Shown: one piece after another, positions 25,096 through 33,856 of the stretch
Layout: each line of letters opens with the position of its first letter
Position numbering within the stretch: the first letter of the stretch is position 1
NCBI GenBank assembly: GCA_000432155.1
Contig: FR888497.1
Location: 58,030-122,029 of the forward strand
Length of the DNA: 64,000 bases
Source of the DNA: Eubacterium sp. CAG:274
Lineage (GTDB): Bacteria > Bacillota > Clostridia > Lachnospirales > CAG-274
Reading direction: 5' to 3'
Program-made: the position numbers and the translations under genes
Notes under the pieces: model-generated
Seen by the model: the letters and a program-made list of their open reading frames with translations, nothing else
Told to the model about the DNA's origin: nothing
Databases searched by the model: none

Positions 25096-27501
25096 ATGGA
25101 TTTACCAATGAGTTGGTTGAAGGAGTATGTTGATGTAACAGCACCTACTTCTCAGTATATTGAAGATATTACTATAGCTGGTCAGAAAGTTGAATCAGTT
25201 ACAGAAATGGCTAAAGATATTACAGGTGTTATAACTGGTAAGGTTCTTGAAATAGAAAAGCACCCAGATGCAGATAAACTTGTAGTTACAAAAATTGATG
25301 TAGGAAATGGCGAACCATTACAGATTGTAACAGGTGCACCTAACTTAAAAGTAGGAGATATTGTTCCTGTAGCTATGATTGGTGCAACAGTATATCATGG
25401 GGCATCACTTGAAAAAATTAAGAAAGGTAAACTTAGAGGTATTGCTTCTGCTGGTATGCTTTGTTCTATTGAAGAACTTGGTTTTACAAGAAATGATTAT
25501 CCAGAAGCTCCTGAATATGGAATTTATGTTTTCCAGGAAGAAGTTCCTTTAGGAGAAGATGTAACAGAATTACTTCAGATGAAAGACGATGTTGTAGAGT
25601 TTGAAATTACTAACAATAGACCAGACTGTTACAGCATTATGGGTTTAGCTAGAGAAAGTGCAGCAGCATATAGATTACCATTGAAATATCCTAAAATTGA
25701 AGTAAAAGAATTAGGCGAAGGCAATACACAGGATATGATTGATGTTGAAATCCAAAATCCTGAACTTTGCCCAAGATATATTGCTAGAGTTGTAAAGAAT
25801 GTAAAGGTTGAACCTTCTCCATTATGGCTCCGCCATAGACTTACAGCAGCTGGTATTAGACCTATTAACAATATTGTAGATATTACAAACTATGTAATGC
25901 TTGAATTGGGTCAGCCAATGCACGCATTTGATATTGATACAATAGATGAAAGAAAGATAATTGTTAGAAACGCCAAGGAAGGCGAAAAGATAACAACTCT
26001 TGATGATCAGGAAAGAGAACTTGACCCATCAATGCTTGTAATTTCAGACTGTAATAAGGCTGTTGCAATCGCTGGTGTAATGGGTGGACAAAACTCAAAG
26101 GTTAGTCCTAATGCTCATGCAATTTTATTTGAATCAGCAAATTTCAAGGGCTCAAGTGTTAGAATTACAGCTAAAAAAGTTGGTCTAAGAACAGATGCTT
26201 CTGCAAAATATGAAAAGAATCTTGACCCTAATTTAGCTTTGGATGCTGTAAATAGAGCTGTACAGTTAGTTGAAATGCTTGGTTGTGGTGAAGTTTGTAA
26301 GGGTATGGTTGATTGCTATCCAAACAAGAGAGAATCATGGACTGTTGAATATTCAGCAGAAAGTATTAATAAGCTTTTAGGTACAAAACTTACTGACCAG
26401 GAAATGATTGACATATTTAAGTTAATCGAAGTTGAGGCTGATGGTAAGGTAGCACATATTCCTACATTTAGAACTGACTTGATTTCAGAAGCTGATTTAG
26501 CGGAAGAAATTGCTAGATTCTATGGATATGACAATATCGAAACAACTCTTGCTGCTGGTACTCCAACAGTAGGTAAGAAGTCTTTTGAACAGAATGTAGA
26601 AGATAAGATTATGGATACTATGGTAAGTATGGGTCTTTGTGAAGCAAAGTGTTTCTCATTTGAAAGCCCAAAGGTATTTGATAAGCTTAATATTCCAAGT
26701 GATAGCGAATTAAGAAATACTGTAACAATTTCAAACCCATTAGGTGAAGATTTCAGTATTATGAGAACTGTTACATTAAATGGTATTTTAACATCTCTTT
26801 CTACAAATTATAACAGAAGAAATGAAGACGCATTCTTATTTGAAATAGGAAAGGTTTATATTCCTAAGTCATTACCTCTTGCAGAATTACCAGATGAATT
26901 ACCTAAACTTACTATAGGTATGTATGGTAAGGATGTTGATTTCTATACAATAAAGGGTGCTGTTCAGGAAGTATTTGAAGTTCTTGGCTTTGGTAATAAG
27001 GTTGTATATACTCCTGAAAGTGATATTCCATTTATGCACCCAGGTAGATTAGCAAATATTTCTATTGGGGATAAAAATTTAGGTTATGTTGGACAGGTTC
27101 ATCCAAGTGTTGCGAAGAACTATAGTATTGGTACATCAGTTTATGTTGCTGTAGTTGATATTAATACTGTAATTGAAAATGCAACATTTGATAGACAGTT
27201 CAAAGAATTACCAAAGTTCCCAGCTGTACAGAGAGATATAGCAATGCTCGTTAAAGATGATGTGATTGTAAAAGAAATCGAGGATATTATTAAAGCTAAG
27301 GGCGGAAAACTTCTTGAAAGTATTCAGCTTTTCGATGTATATAAGGGAAAGCAGATTAAGGAAGGTTATAAGTCAGTTGCTTATAATATTTCATTTAGAG
27401 CTAAAGATAAGACTCTTACCGATGACGAAGTTAATTCTCCAATGAAGAAGATAGTTGCAGAATTAAGAGATAAATTAGATGCAGAATTAAGAGATAAATA
27501 A
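25096..27501 (+). CDS. pheT: Phenylalanyl-tRNA synthetase beta subunit
   Basis: Editing/tRNA-binding subunit (801 residues). Order: N-terminal OB-type tRNA-binding domain (residues about 40-150), B3/B4 editing module (NNRPDCYSIMGLARE, VDITNYVMLELGQPMHAFD), B5 domains, a catalytic-like core, and a C-terminal anticodon-binding FDX-ACB domain (FPAVQRDIAMLV to the end). Full length. A strong hairpin follows. Confidence 0.97.
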   Translation: MDLPMSWLKEYVDVTAPTSQYIEDITIAGQKVESVTEMAKDITGVITGKVLEIEKHPDADKLVVTKIDVGNGEPLQIVTGAPNLKVGDIVPVAMIGATVYHGASLEKIKKGKLRGIASAGMLCSIEELGFTRNDYPEAPEYGIYVFQEEVPLGEDVTELLQMKDDVVEFEITNNRPDCYSIMGLARESAAAYRLPLKYPKIEVKELGEGNTQDMIDVEIQNPELCPRYIARVVKNVKVEPSPLWLRHRLTAAGIRPINNIVDITNYVMLELGQPMHAFDIDTIDERKIIVRNAKEGEKITTLDDQERELDPSMLVISDCNKAVAIAGVMGGQNSKVSPNAHAILFESANFKGSSVRITAKKVGLRTDASAKYEKNLDPNLALDAVNRAVQLVEMLGCGEVCKGMVDCYPNKRESWTVEYSAESINKLLGTKLTDQEMIDIFKLIEVEADGKVAHIPTFRTDLISEADLAEEIARFYGYDNIETTLAAGTPTVGKKSFEQNVEDKIMDTMVSMGLCEAKCFSFESPKVFDKLNIPSDSELRNTVTISNPLGEDFSIMRTVTLNGILTSLSTNYNRRNEDAFLFEIGKVYIPKSLPLAELPDELPKLTIGMYGKDVDFYTIKGAVQEVFEVLGFGNKVVYTPESDIPFMHPGRLANISIGDKNLGYVGQVHPSVAKNYSIGTSVYVAVVDINTVIENATFDRQFKELPKFPAVQRDIAMLVKDDVIVKEIEDIIKAKGGKLLESIQLFDVYKGKQIKEGYKSVAYNISFRAKDKTLTDDEVNSPMKKIVAELRDKLDAELRDK

Positions 27502-27550
27502 ATTTTCGGTGAATAGCCGTATTTATTGTATTTATTTTAATAAGTATATG

Positions 27551-27601
27551 AAAAAACAGGTTTGGAGAAAGAGCTTTATTTGTTCTCCAAACCTGTTTTA
27601 T
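27551..27601. terminator. Bidirectional terminator between pheT and the minus-strand gene
   Basis: A 17-bp stem (27553-27569 with 27583-27599) with A-rich and T-rich flanks on both sides, so it can serve both converging genes. Confidence 0.85.
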
Positions 27602-27636
27602 ATGTCATTTGTTATAGTACTTTTGCAACTTTTTGA

Positions 27637-28423
27637 TTAGTTTATTTCGGTGTCTTTTATATCAGATTGTGCTATTATATCAGCGCAATAACTACGAAAC
27701 AATTTATTGAAAATTGAAGAATTGTCACAATTTTTCATATGTTCTGTTAGGGAGTTGAAACTTTCGTCTAGCTTATCGTACCTTGTAAAATATTCAGATG
27801 TATATGTATCATAATAAGAAATAGGATTTTTAGCTAGTTCATATATATTTTTGTCATTGTCAAGAATATTTAAAAGTAACTCGTAACATCCTTTATATGC
27901 GGATGGTGGGTTTTTTAATGCAGAAAGGGCTTTTTCATTATCAGATATCAAATTTTCAATTCTTGCCATTTCATTTTTTATCATGTCTTCGTTTTTCATT
28001 CTCGATACAGCTAAAATAGAAGTTGTATAGTCACATTGAATAAATATTTTTCCATAAGGAGAACCCAATACCCAAGAAGAAATACCTGTACCATATATAG
28101 AACCAGCTGTTTTGGCAAAGATTAGTAATATAATCTTCTTTTATGAGATCAATCTGCTCTTGAGAGTCTTTAAAATCACCTAATGATAAAAATAAATCTT
28201 CGGCAGAACCGAATTTTTTTTCATTTTTCAAGGAGAGTGCTGTGTTATATAATTCATTTTGTTGTTTATATTTAATAAATTCATATCCAACGAATGAGAG
28301 AATACAAAAAATTATAAATACTGATAGAATTACAAAAAAGTAAGATTTCTTAGACTTAGTGTTATTTGTATTGGTATTTGGAATGGGGTTGTTAGAATCT
28401 TGTGTTTTGTGTAAATTGTTCAT
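27637..28423 (-). pseudogene. Membrane-anchored hypothetical protein, broken by a +1 frameshift
   Basis: Two frames that together form one protein of about 261 residues. The first part (from 28423) has a polar Asn-rich start, one transmembrane helix (FFVILSVFIIFCILSFVGY) and a helical repeat with LGDFKDSQEQ, like the FKDS repeats of clostridial TPR-type proteins. Near 28117-28120 one base must be skipped to join ITNL to AKTAGSIYGTGISSWVL and the C-terminal part (27637-28068), which is a helical domain. The slip would occur at CTT-T, as in prfB. It could be a pseudogene, an assembly error or a programmed shift. Good AGGAGG ribosome site. Function unknown. Confidence 0.65.
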
Positions 28424-28630
28424 AAGAATACCTCCTCTTTAGCTATGTTATGAAAATATTATAACCTATTATAATAATAAATATAATATATTATTTACAA
28501 ATTTGTTGATTAAAATATAAAGTAATAATTTTTTAATCACAACTTTATTGAAATTAAAAAAATATATTTTAAATAAAATTTTAAGGAAATAACTTTTTTG
28601 CAATTTCTTCACTTTAAAAATTCAAAATCA

Positions 28631-28659
28631 TTGACGAGTTAGTTTAATTATGTTAAAAT
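28631..28659 (+). promoter_or_regulatory. Sigma-A promoter for the RpiR-type regulator
   Basis: TTGACG (28631-28636), 17-bp spacer, TAAAAT (28654-28659), 41 bp before the ATG. The rest of 28424-28630 is extremely AT-rich and shows nothing else I can name. Confidence 0.65.
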
Positions 28660-28700
28660 TTTTATAGAAATAAACATTATTTTTGAGAAAGGTGTTATAT

Positions 28701-29588
28701 ATGAACGAAACAAATGATTTGCTTTCTATGTTGCATAATAAAATGCCAGAACTTAGTAAAGGTCAGAAAAGAATAGCAAATTTTCTCATAGAACATTACG
28801 ATAAGGCAGTATATTTAACAGCATCTAAACTTGGAGAAATTGCAGGAGTAAGTGAGTCTACAGTTGTGCGATTTGCAATAGAACTAGGTTATGATGGTTA
28901 CCCTAAATTACAAAGAGCCGTAGAGGAATTAGTTAAAAACAAGCTTACAGCATCTCAGCGTATGGAAGTTTCGTATGATAGAATGCAAAAAGAGGATAAG
29001 CATATTTTGAAAGCTATTCTTGAAGGTGATGAAGACAGAATACACAGTACATTAAATGATATTGATACTGATGAATTTGATAAGGCTATAGAGTATATTC
29101 TCAAGGCCAAAAGGATTTATATAGTTGGTGGGCGAAGTGCATCAGCTTTGTCAAATTTCCTTTCCTTCTACTTAAATCTTATGCTTGATAATGTTATAAA
29201 TGCTTCTTCAAGCACAACAACAGAAACATTTGAACAGATTTTCAGAATAGAAGAAGGAGATGTATTAATAGGTATAAGTTTCCCTAGATATTCTAATAAG
29301 ACTGTTAAAGCTATGGAGTATGCTTATAATCAAGGAGCTAAGACTATTGCTATTACAGATGGTAAGTTTTCTCCCATGGTAAAAAGTGCAACTGTAGGAT
29401 TAATAGCTAGAAGTGATATGGTAAGCTTTGTGGATTCTTTAGTTGCGCCATTAAGCTTAATTAATGCTATACTTGTAAGTATTAGTATGAATAGAAAAGA
29501 TAAAATTGTAGATAGCCTTGATAAGCTTGAAAGAATGTGGGGAGAATATCAAGTTTATTCATCAACAAACTTGAAGAAGTATCTCTAG
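28701..29588 (+). CDS. MurR/RpiR-family transcriptional regulator
   Basis: 295 residues: an N-terminal HTH_6 domain (residues about 1-78, helix-turn-helix around LGEIAGVSESTVVRFAIELG) and a C-terminal SIS sugar-phosphate isomerase-like sensor domain (about 120-250, with IYIVGGRSAS and VLIGISFPRYSNKT). Such proteins repress or activate sugar/amino-sugar genes on binding a phosphosugar. No obvious target gene is adjacent. The ATG at 28701 follows AGAAAGGTG. The flavoprotein gene begins 11 bp downstream. Confidence 0.9.
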   Translation: MNETNDLLSMLHNKMPELSKGQKRIANFLIEHYDKAVYLTASKLGEIAGVSESTVVRFAIELGYDGYPKLQRAVEELVKNKLTASQRMEVSYDRMQKEDKHILKAILEGDEDRIHSTLNDIDTDEFDKAIEYILKAKRIYIVGGRSASALSNFLSFYLNLMLDNVINASSSTTTETFEQIFRIEEGDVLIGISFPRYSNKTVKAMEYAYNQGAKTIAITDGKFSPMVKSATVGLIARSDMVSFVDSLVAPLSLINAILVSISMNRKDKIVDSLDKLERMWGEYQVYSSTNLKKYL

Positions 29589-29599
29589 GGAGTGTATTT

Positions 29600-30820
29600 A
29601 TGAAAAATGTAGTAGTTATTGGTGGAGGACCGGCAGGTATGATGGCTGCTGGTACAGCTGCACAAAATGGTAATAAAGTTACGATTGTAGAAAAAAATGA
29701 AAGATTTGGAAAGAAATTATTCATTACGGGTAAAGGCAGATGTAATGTAACAAATGCTTCTGACCCTGAAAATTTAATAGCCAACACACCTGGTAATCCA
29801 TATTTTTTGTATAGTGCTTTCTATACCTTTACAAGTGATAGTACAATAAGTTTTTTTGAAAATCTTGGAGTTCCAATAAAAGTTGAGAGAGGTAACAGAG
29901 CTTTTCCTAAATCTGATAAATCGGGAGATATAGTTAGAGCCATGGAAAGATTTTTGAAAAATAATGAAGTAACTATAAGGCTTAATACTACCGTTAAAAA
30001 TATTAAAATTGTAGACGGAGCTGTAGAGGGTGTAGAAACAAATAATGGATTTATTGAGTGTGATAGTGTTGTTGTAGCTACAGGTGGACTTTCTTATCCT
30101 ATGACCGGTTCTACAGGCGATGGATTTAAGTTCGCAAGAAAATGTGGACATAAAGTAACTTCATTATATCCATCTTTAGTACCTTTAAAGGTTAAGGAAA
30201 AATGGGTAAGTGAATTAATGGGACTTAGTCTTAAAAATATAGAAGTTTCTGTAAAAGTAGATAATAAAGAAGTTTATTCAGGCTTCGGAGAAATGCTATT
30301 TACACATTATGGAGTTAGTGGACCATTAATTTTATCTGCCAGTCGTTTTGTAAATAATGTGGTTAATAAAAAACCTAAGTTGTATATAGATTTGAAACCA
30401 GCAATGTCTGAAAAAGAATTAGATAATAGAATTTTGAGAGATTTTAATAAATATGCAAATAAAGATTTCAAGAATGCTTTAGATGATTTGCTTCCTCAAA
30501 AGTTAATACCTGTTATAATAAGATTATCGGGAGTTGATGAAACAAAAAAAGTAAACAGCATTACAAAAGAGGAGAGAGCAAAACTTCTTAAAAATATAAA
30601 ATCTCTTACGCTTACGATAATAGATACTACAGGGTATAATGAAGCTGTAGTTACTATGGGTGGAGTAGATGTAGATGAAATTGACCCTTCAACTATGGAA
30701 TCTAAGATTGTTAAGGGAATGTTTTTTGCTGGTGAAATAATAGATGTAGACAGTTTTACTGGTGGCTTTAACTTACAGATAGCTTTTTCAACAGGGTATC
30801 TTGCAGGAATAAATTGTTAG
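29600..30820 (+). CDS. HI0933/BaiN-family FAD-dependent oxidoreductase
   Basis: 406-residue flavoprotein with a dinucleotide-binding VIGGGPAGMMAAGTAA at the N terminus, GKGRCNVTNA, VVVATGGLSYP and the C-terminal FAGEIIDVDSFTGGFNLQIAFSTGY motif of the HI0933 group. Some relatives (BaiN) reduce bile-acid intermediates, but the family is widespread and its usual substrate is unknown, so I do not assign one. The start is the ATG at 29600 behind TAGGGAG; an earlier in-frame ATG overlaps the regulator. Confidence 0.9.
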   Translation: MKNVVVIGGGPAGMMAAGTAAQNGNKVTIVEKNERFGKKLFITGKGRCNVTNASDPENLIANTPGNPYFLYSAFYTFTSDSTISFFENLGVPIKVERGNRAFPKSDKSGDIVRAMERFLKNNEVTIRLNTTVKNIKIVDGAVEGVETNNGFIECDSVVVATGGLSYPMTGSTGDGFKFARKCGHKVTSLYPSLVPLKVKEKWVSELMGLSLKNIEVSVKVDNKEVYSGFGEMLFTHYGVSGPLILSASRFVNNVVNKKPKLYIDLKPAMSEKELDNRILRDFNKYANKDFKNALDDLLPQKLIPVIIRLSGVDETKKVNSITKEERAKLLKNIKSLTLTIIDTTGYNEAVVTMGGVDVDEIDPSTMESKIVKGMFFAGEIIDVDSFTGGFNLQIAFSTGYLAGINC

Positions 30821-30833
30821 GAGGAAATTAAAA

Positions 30834-31199
30834 ATGGTTTGTTGTATTAGAGGTGCTATTACAATTAATGAAAATACAAAAGAAGATGTATATTCAAATA
30901 CAGAGGAAATGTTAAAGACTATAATTGATGAAAATGGTTTAGATATTAGTCAGATTATATCTATAGTTTTTACAGCAACTAGAGATATAGATGCAGCATA
31001 TCCAGCTGTTGTTGCAAGAAAATTAGGAATAGTTGATGCTTCATTAATGTGTGTTCAGGAAATGTATGTAGAAAATAGCTTAAAAATGTGTATACGAGCT
31101 ATGGTTATGGTAGAAACAGACAAAAAACAAAATGAAATGAAAAATGTTTACTTAAAGGGTGCTACTGTGCTTAGACCAGATTTAGTAAACAAAAGATAG
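30834..31199 (+). CDS. aroH: Chorismate mutase, AroH type
   Basis: Converts chorismate to prephenate for Phe/Tyr synthesis. 121 residues of the pseudo-alpha/beta-barrel AroH class, with active-site Arg in CIRGAIT, FTATRDIDAAYPA, and the Glu and Arg in QEMYVENSLKMCIRAM. ATG follows AGGAGG, 13 bp after the flavoprotein gene. It sits in the familiar clostridial flavoprotein-aroH-cmk-ispH/rpsA order. Confidence 0.93.
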   Translation: MVCCIRGAITINENTKEDVYSNTEEMLKTIIDENGLDISQIISIVFTATRDIDAAYPAVVARKLGIVDASLMCVQEMYVENSLKMCIRAMVMVETDKKQNEMKNVYLKGATVLRPDLVNKR

Positions 31200-31216
31200 T
31201 TATGGAGGAAATAAAA

Positions 31217-31894
31217 ATGAATGAAAAAAATCCATCTATAGCTATTGATGGACCAGCTGGCTCTGGCAAGAGTACAGTTGCAAGATTGGTTGCAAAAAAA
31301 TTAGGTTTTGTTTATGTTGATACTGGTGCTATGTACAGAACTGTTGGATTGTATTGTGCAGAAAATGCTGTGAATTTAGAAAACATAGATGAAGTAGCAA
31401 AGGCTTTAGAAGATATAAATATAGAGTTAAAATATGATGATGGTGTCCAGCACATATATCTAAATGGTAAAGATGTGTCATCAGCAATTAGAGTACAAAG
31501 AATTGCTGAATATGCTTCCAAAGTTGCAGCTATAGGGGCTGTAAGAGAGAAATTGGTTGAAATACAGCGTGAAATAGCTGAAAATGGAAAAGTTGTTATG
31601 GACGGTAGAGACATTGGAACGAATGTTATACCAAATGCAAAGGCTAAAATTTATTTAGATGCTAGTGTTGAAGTAAGAACAGAGAGAAGATGCCACGAAT
31701 TAGAAGAAAAAGGCATTTCTTTTGATAAAAATGTAATTAGAAAAGAAATTATTGACAGAGATAATTTTGATAAAAATAGAAAAATAAATCCACTTACTAT
31801 TGCAGAAGATGCTACTATAATTGATACTTCATCTATGACAATTGAGGAAGTTGAAGATAGAATAGTAAAGTTATTTATTGGTGAGGTGGTTTAA
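31217..31894 (+). CDS. cmk: Cytidylate kinase
   Basis: Phosphorylates CMP/dCMP. 225 residues with the P-loop GPAGSGKSTVAR, the CMP-binding YVDTGAMYR, VMDGRDIGTNV and a lid region RTERRCHE. The ATG at 31217 is preferred because GGAGG lies at the earlier ATG (31202). Its stop abuts the GTG of the ispH-rpsA gene. Confidence 0.95.
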   Translation: MNEKNPSIAIDGPAGSGKSTVARLVAKKLGFVYVDTGAMYRTVGLYCAENAVNLENIDEVAKALEDINIELKYDDGVQHIYLNGKDVSSAIRVQRIAEYASKVAAIGAVREKLVEIQREIAENGKVVMDGRDIGTNVIPNAKAKIYLDASVEVRTERRCHELEEKGISFDKNVIRKEIIDRDNFDKNRKINPLTIAEDATIIDTSSMTIEEVEDRIVKLFIGEVV

Positions 31895-33835
31895 GTGAAT
31901 GTAATAGTTGCAAAAACGGCTGGATTTTGTTTTGGAGTAAAAAGAGCTGTTGATTTCGCATACAGTAAAGCTGGTCAAAAGAATATATACACTTATGGAC
32001 CGATAATTCATAATAAAGAAGTAACAAAGGATTTAGAGAAAAAAGGCATAAAAATAATTGATAATTTAGAAGACGGTAAGAATGGCGAGATTATTATACG
32101 CTCCCATGGTGTACCACCATCTGTATATGATATTTTGGATAAAGAGAATATCAAATATACGGATTGTACCTGTCCTTTTGTAAAAAAAATACACAATATT
32201 GTCAAAAAAAGTTATGTTGAAGATAAGAAATCAATTATAATAGTTGGTAGTGGAGAACATCCAGAGGTTGTTGGTATTAATGGAGAGTGTAACAATACAG
32301 CTATAATTATTGATTCAGTAGAAACTGCTGAAAAAATAGAGCTAGATAAGAGTGTTGAGTATGTGTTAGTGGTACAAACAACATTCCAAATAGATGTATA
32401 CAATAAAATTATTTTGACATTATCGCAAAAAAGTGATAATATTAAAGTGAATAATACTATTTGCTCTGCCACAAGTGATAGGCAGAAGGAAACTGTTGAA
32501 ATTGCCGGTAAAGTTGACATAATGATTGTACTAGGCGATAAGAATAGCTCAAATACAAGAAAACTTTATGAAATTAGTAAAAAAATATGCGAAAATGTAT
32601 ATTTTTGTGAAACAATTTCAGATTTAAGGTTGAAAAACTTAAAAAATGATGTTACAATAGGTGTAACTGCCGGTGCGTCTACACCACCGGAAATAATAAA
32701 GGAGGCTGTAAGTGCTATGAGTGAAATGGAAAACAAATCTTTTGAGGAGATGCTTAATGAAAGCTTAGTTCAGTTACGTTCTGGAGAAGTTGTAAAGGGC
32801 AAGGTCCTCAGCATTAATGAAGATAATGGAGAGGTTGCTGTTGATTTAAAATATAAGTCAGATGGTATTATTCCTAGATCTGAATTTTCAGATGATGATA
32901 GTGTAAATCCTGCAGATGTTGTTAAAGTAGGTGACGAAATCGAAGTATATGTTGTAAGAGTAAACGATGGTGATGGTAATGTACTTCTTTCTAAGAAGAA
33001 AGTAGATGCTGACAAGAACTTTATCGCTATTGAAGAAGCTTACAATGAACACAAGACAGTAAATGGTAAGATTACAGATGTAGTTAAGGGTGGTCTTATT
33101 GCAAATGTTGATGGTGTTAGAGTATTCGTTCCTTCTTCACAGATTTCTAACAGATATGTTGAAGATTTATCATCTTTTGTAGGCAATAGCTATGATTTCG
33201 AAATTCTTGAATTTGATAAGTCAAGAGCAAGAACTAGAATCGTTGCTGGTAGAAAGGCTTTAGCTCAGAAGGAAATTGATGAAAAGAGAGCTAAGGTATT
33301 CGAAACAATCAATGTTGGCGATAGAATTGAAGGTACAGTAAGCCGTATCGTAGAATTCGGTGCTTTCGTTGATTTAGGTGGCGTTGATGGTCTTATCCAC
33401 ATTTCAGAAATGAGCTGGGGTAGAGTTAAGAAAGTTACAGATGTATTAAAGGTTGGCGACAAGGTTACAGTTACTGTACTTGATGTTAATCCAGAAAAGG
33501 GTAAGATTTCTTTATCTCTCAAGGACCTTAATGCAGACCCTTGGAACACAGCAGCAGAAAAGTATGCTGTAGGTAATGTTGTAACTGGTAAGGTAGTAAG
33601 AATGGTTCCTTTTGGTGCTTTTGTAGAACTTGAAGAAGGTGTTGACGGTCTTGTTCACATTTCTCAGATTGCATACAAGCATGTTGAAAAACCAGAAGAT
33701 GAATTAACTGTTGGTCAGGAAATTCAGGCTAAGGTAACAGAACTTGACCTTGATAACAAGAAGATTAGCTTAAGCATTAAGGAAACTCTTGAAAAGCCAA
33801 GCAAGTCAGAAGAAACTGAAAACGATGCTGAATAA
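31895..33835 (+). CDS. ispH: IspH-ribosomal protein S1 fusion
   Basis: 646 residues. Residues 1-~275 are 4-hydroxy-3-methylbut-2-enyl diphosphate reductase, the last step of MEP isoprenoid synthesis, with the three [4Fe-4S] cysteines C12 (GFCFGVKRA), C93 (CTCPFV) and C190 (TICSATSDR). Residues ~290-630 are four S1 RNA-binding domains (for example VEGTVSRI-like GTVSRIVEFGAFVDLGG and GKVVRMVPFGAFVEL), as in ribosomal protein S1. The fusion is known in Clostridia. GTG start directly after the cmk stop, with GAGGTGG upstream. An internal start that would give free S1 is described separately. Codon choice becomes that of a highly expressed gene in the S1 half. Confidence 0.96.
   Translation: MNVIVAKTAGFCFGVKRAVDFAYSKAGQKNIYTYGPIIHNKEVTKDLEKKGIKIIDNLEDGKNGEIIIRSHGVPPSVYDILDKENIKYTDCTCPFVKKIHNIVKKSYVEDKKSIIIVGSGEHPEVVGINGECNNTAIIIDSVETAEKIELDKSVEYVLVVQTTFQIDVYNKIILTLSQKSDNIKVNNTICSATSDRQKETVEIAGKVDIMIVLGDKNSSNTRKLYEISKKICENVYFCETISDLRLKNLKNDVTIGVTAGASTPPEIIKEAVSAMSEMENKSFEEMLNESLVQLRSGEVVKGKVLSINEDNGEVAVDLKYKSDGIIPRSEFSDDDSVNPADVVKVGDEIEVYVVRVNDGDGNVLLSKKKVDADKNFIAIEEAYNEHKTVNGKITDVVKGGLIANVDGVRVFVPSSQISNRYVEDLSSFVGNSYDFEILEFDKSRARTRIVAGRKALAQKEIDEKRAKVFETINVGDRIEGTVSRIVEFGAFVDLGGVDGLIHISEMSWGRVKKVTDVLKVGDKVTVTVLDVNPEKGKISLSLKDLNADPWNTAAEKYAVGNVVTGKVVRMVPFGAFVELEEGVDGLVHISQIAYKHVEKPEDELTVGQEIQAKVTELDLDNKKISLSIKETLEKPSKSEETENDAE
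32698..32719 (+). promoter_or_regulatory. Internal ribosome binding site and ATG for free-standing S1
   Basis: AAAGGAGG (32698-32705) lies 11 bases before an in-frame ATG (32717-32719), with a second in-frame ATG at 32726. Starting there gives 372 residues beginning MSEMENKSFEEML, exactly the look of a normal S1 N terminus. The site falls at the junction between the IspH and S1 parts. Translation from it is an inference. Confidence 0.6.
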
Positions 33836-33856
33836 TATATCGGGAGTGATATAATA

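Noticed and set aside
27551..27601. A long inverted repeat that could be a mobile-element end
   Set aside because: No transposase or target duplication; it sits between convergent genes with T/A-rich flanks as a bidirectional terminator.
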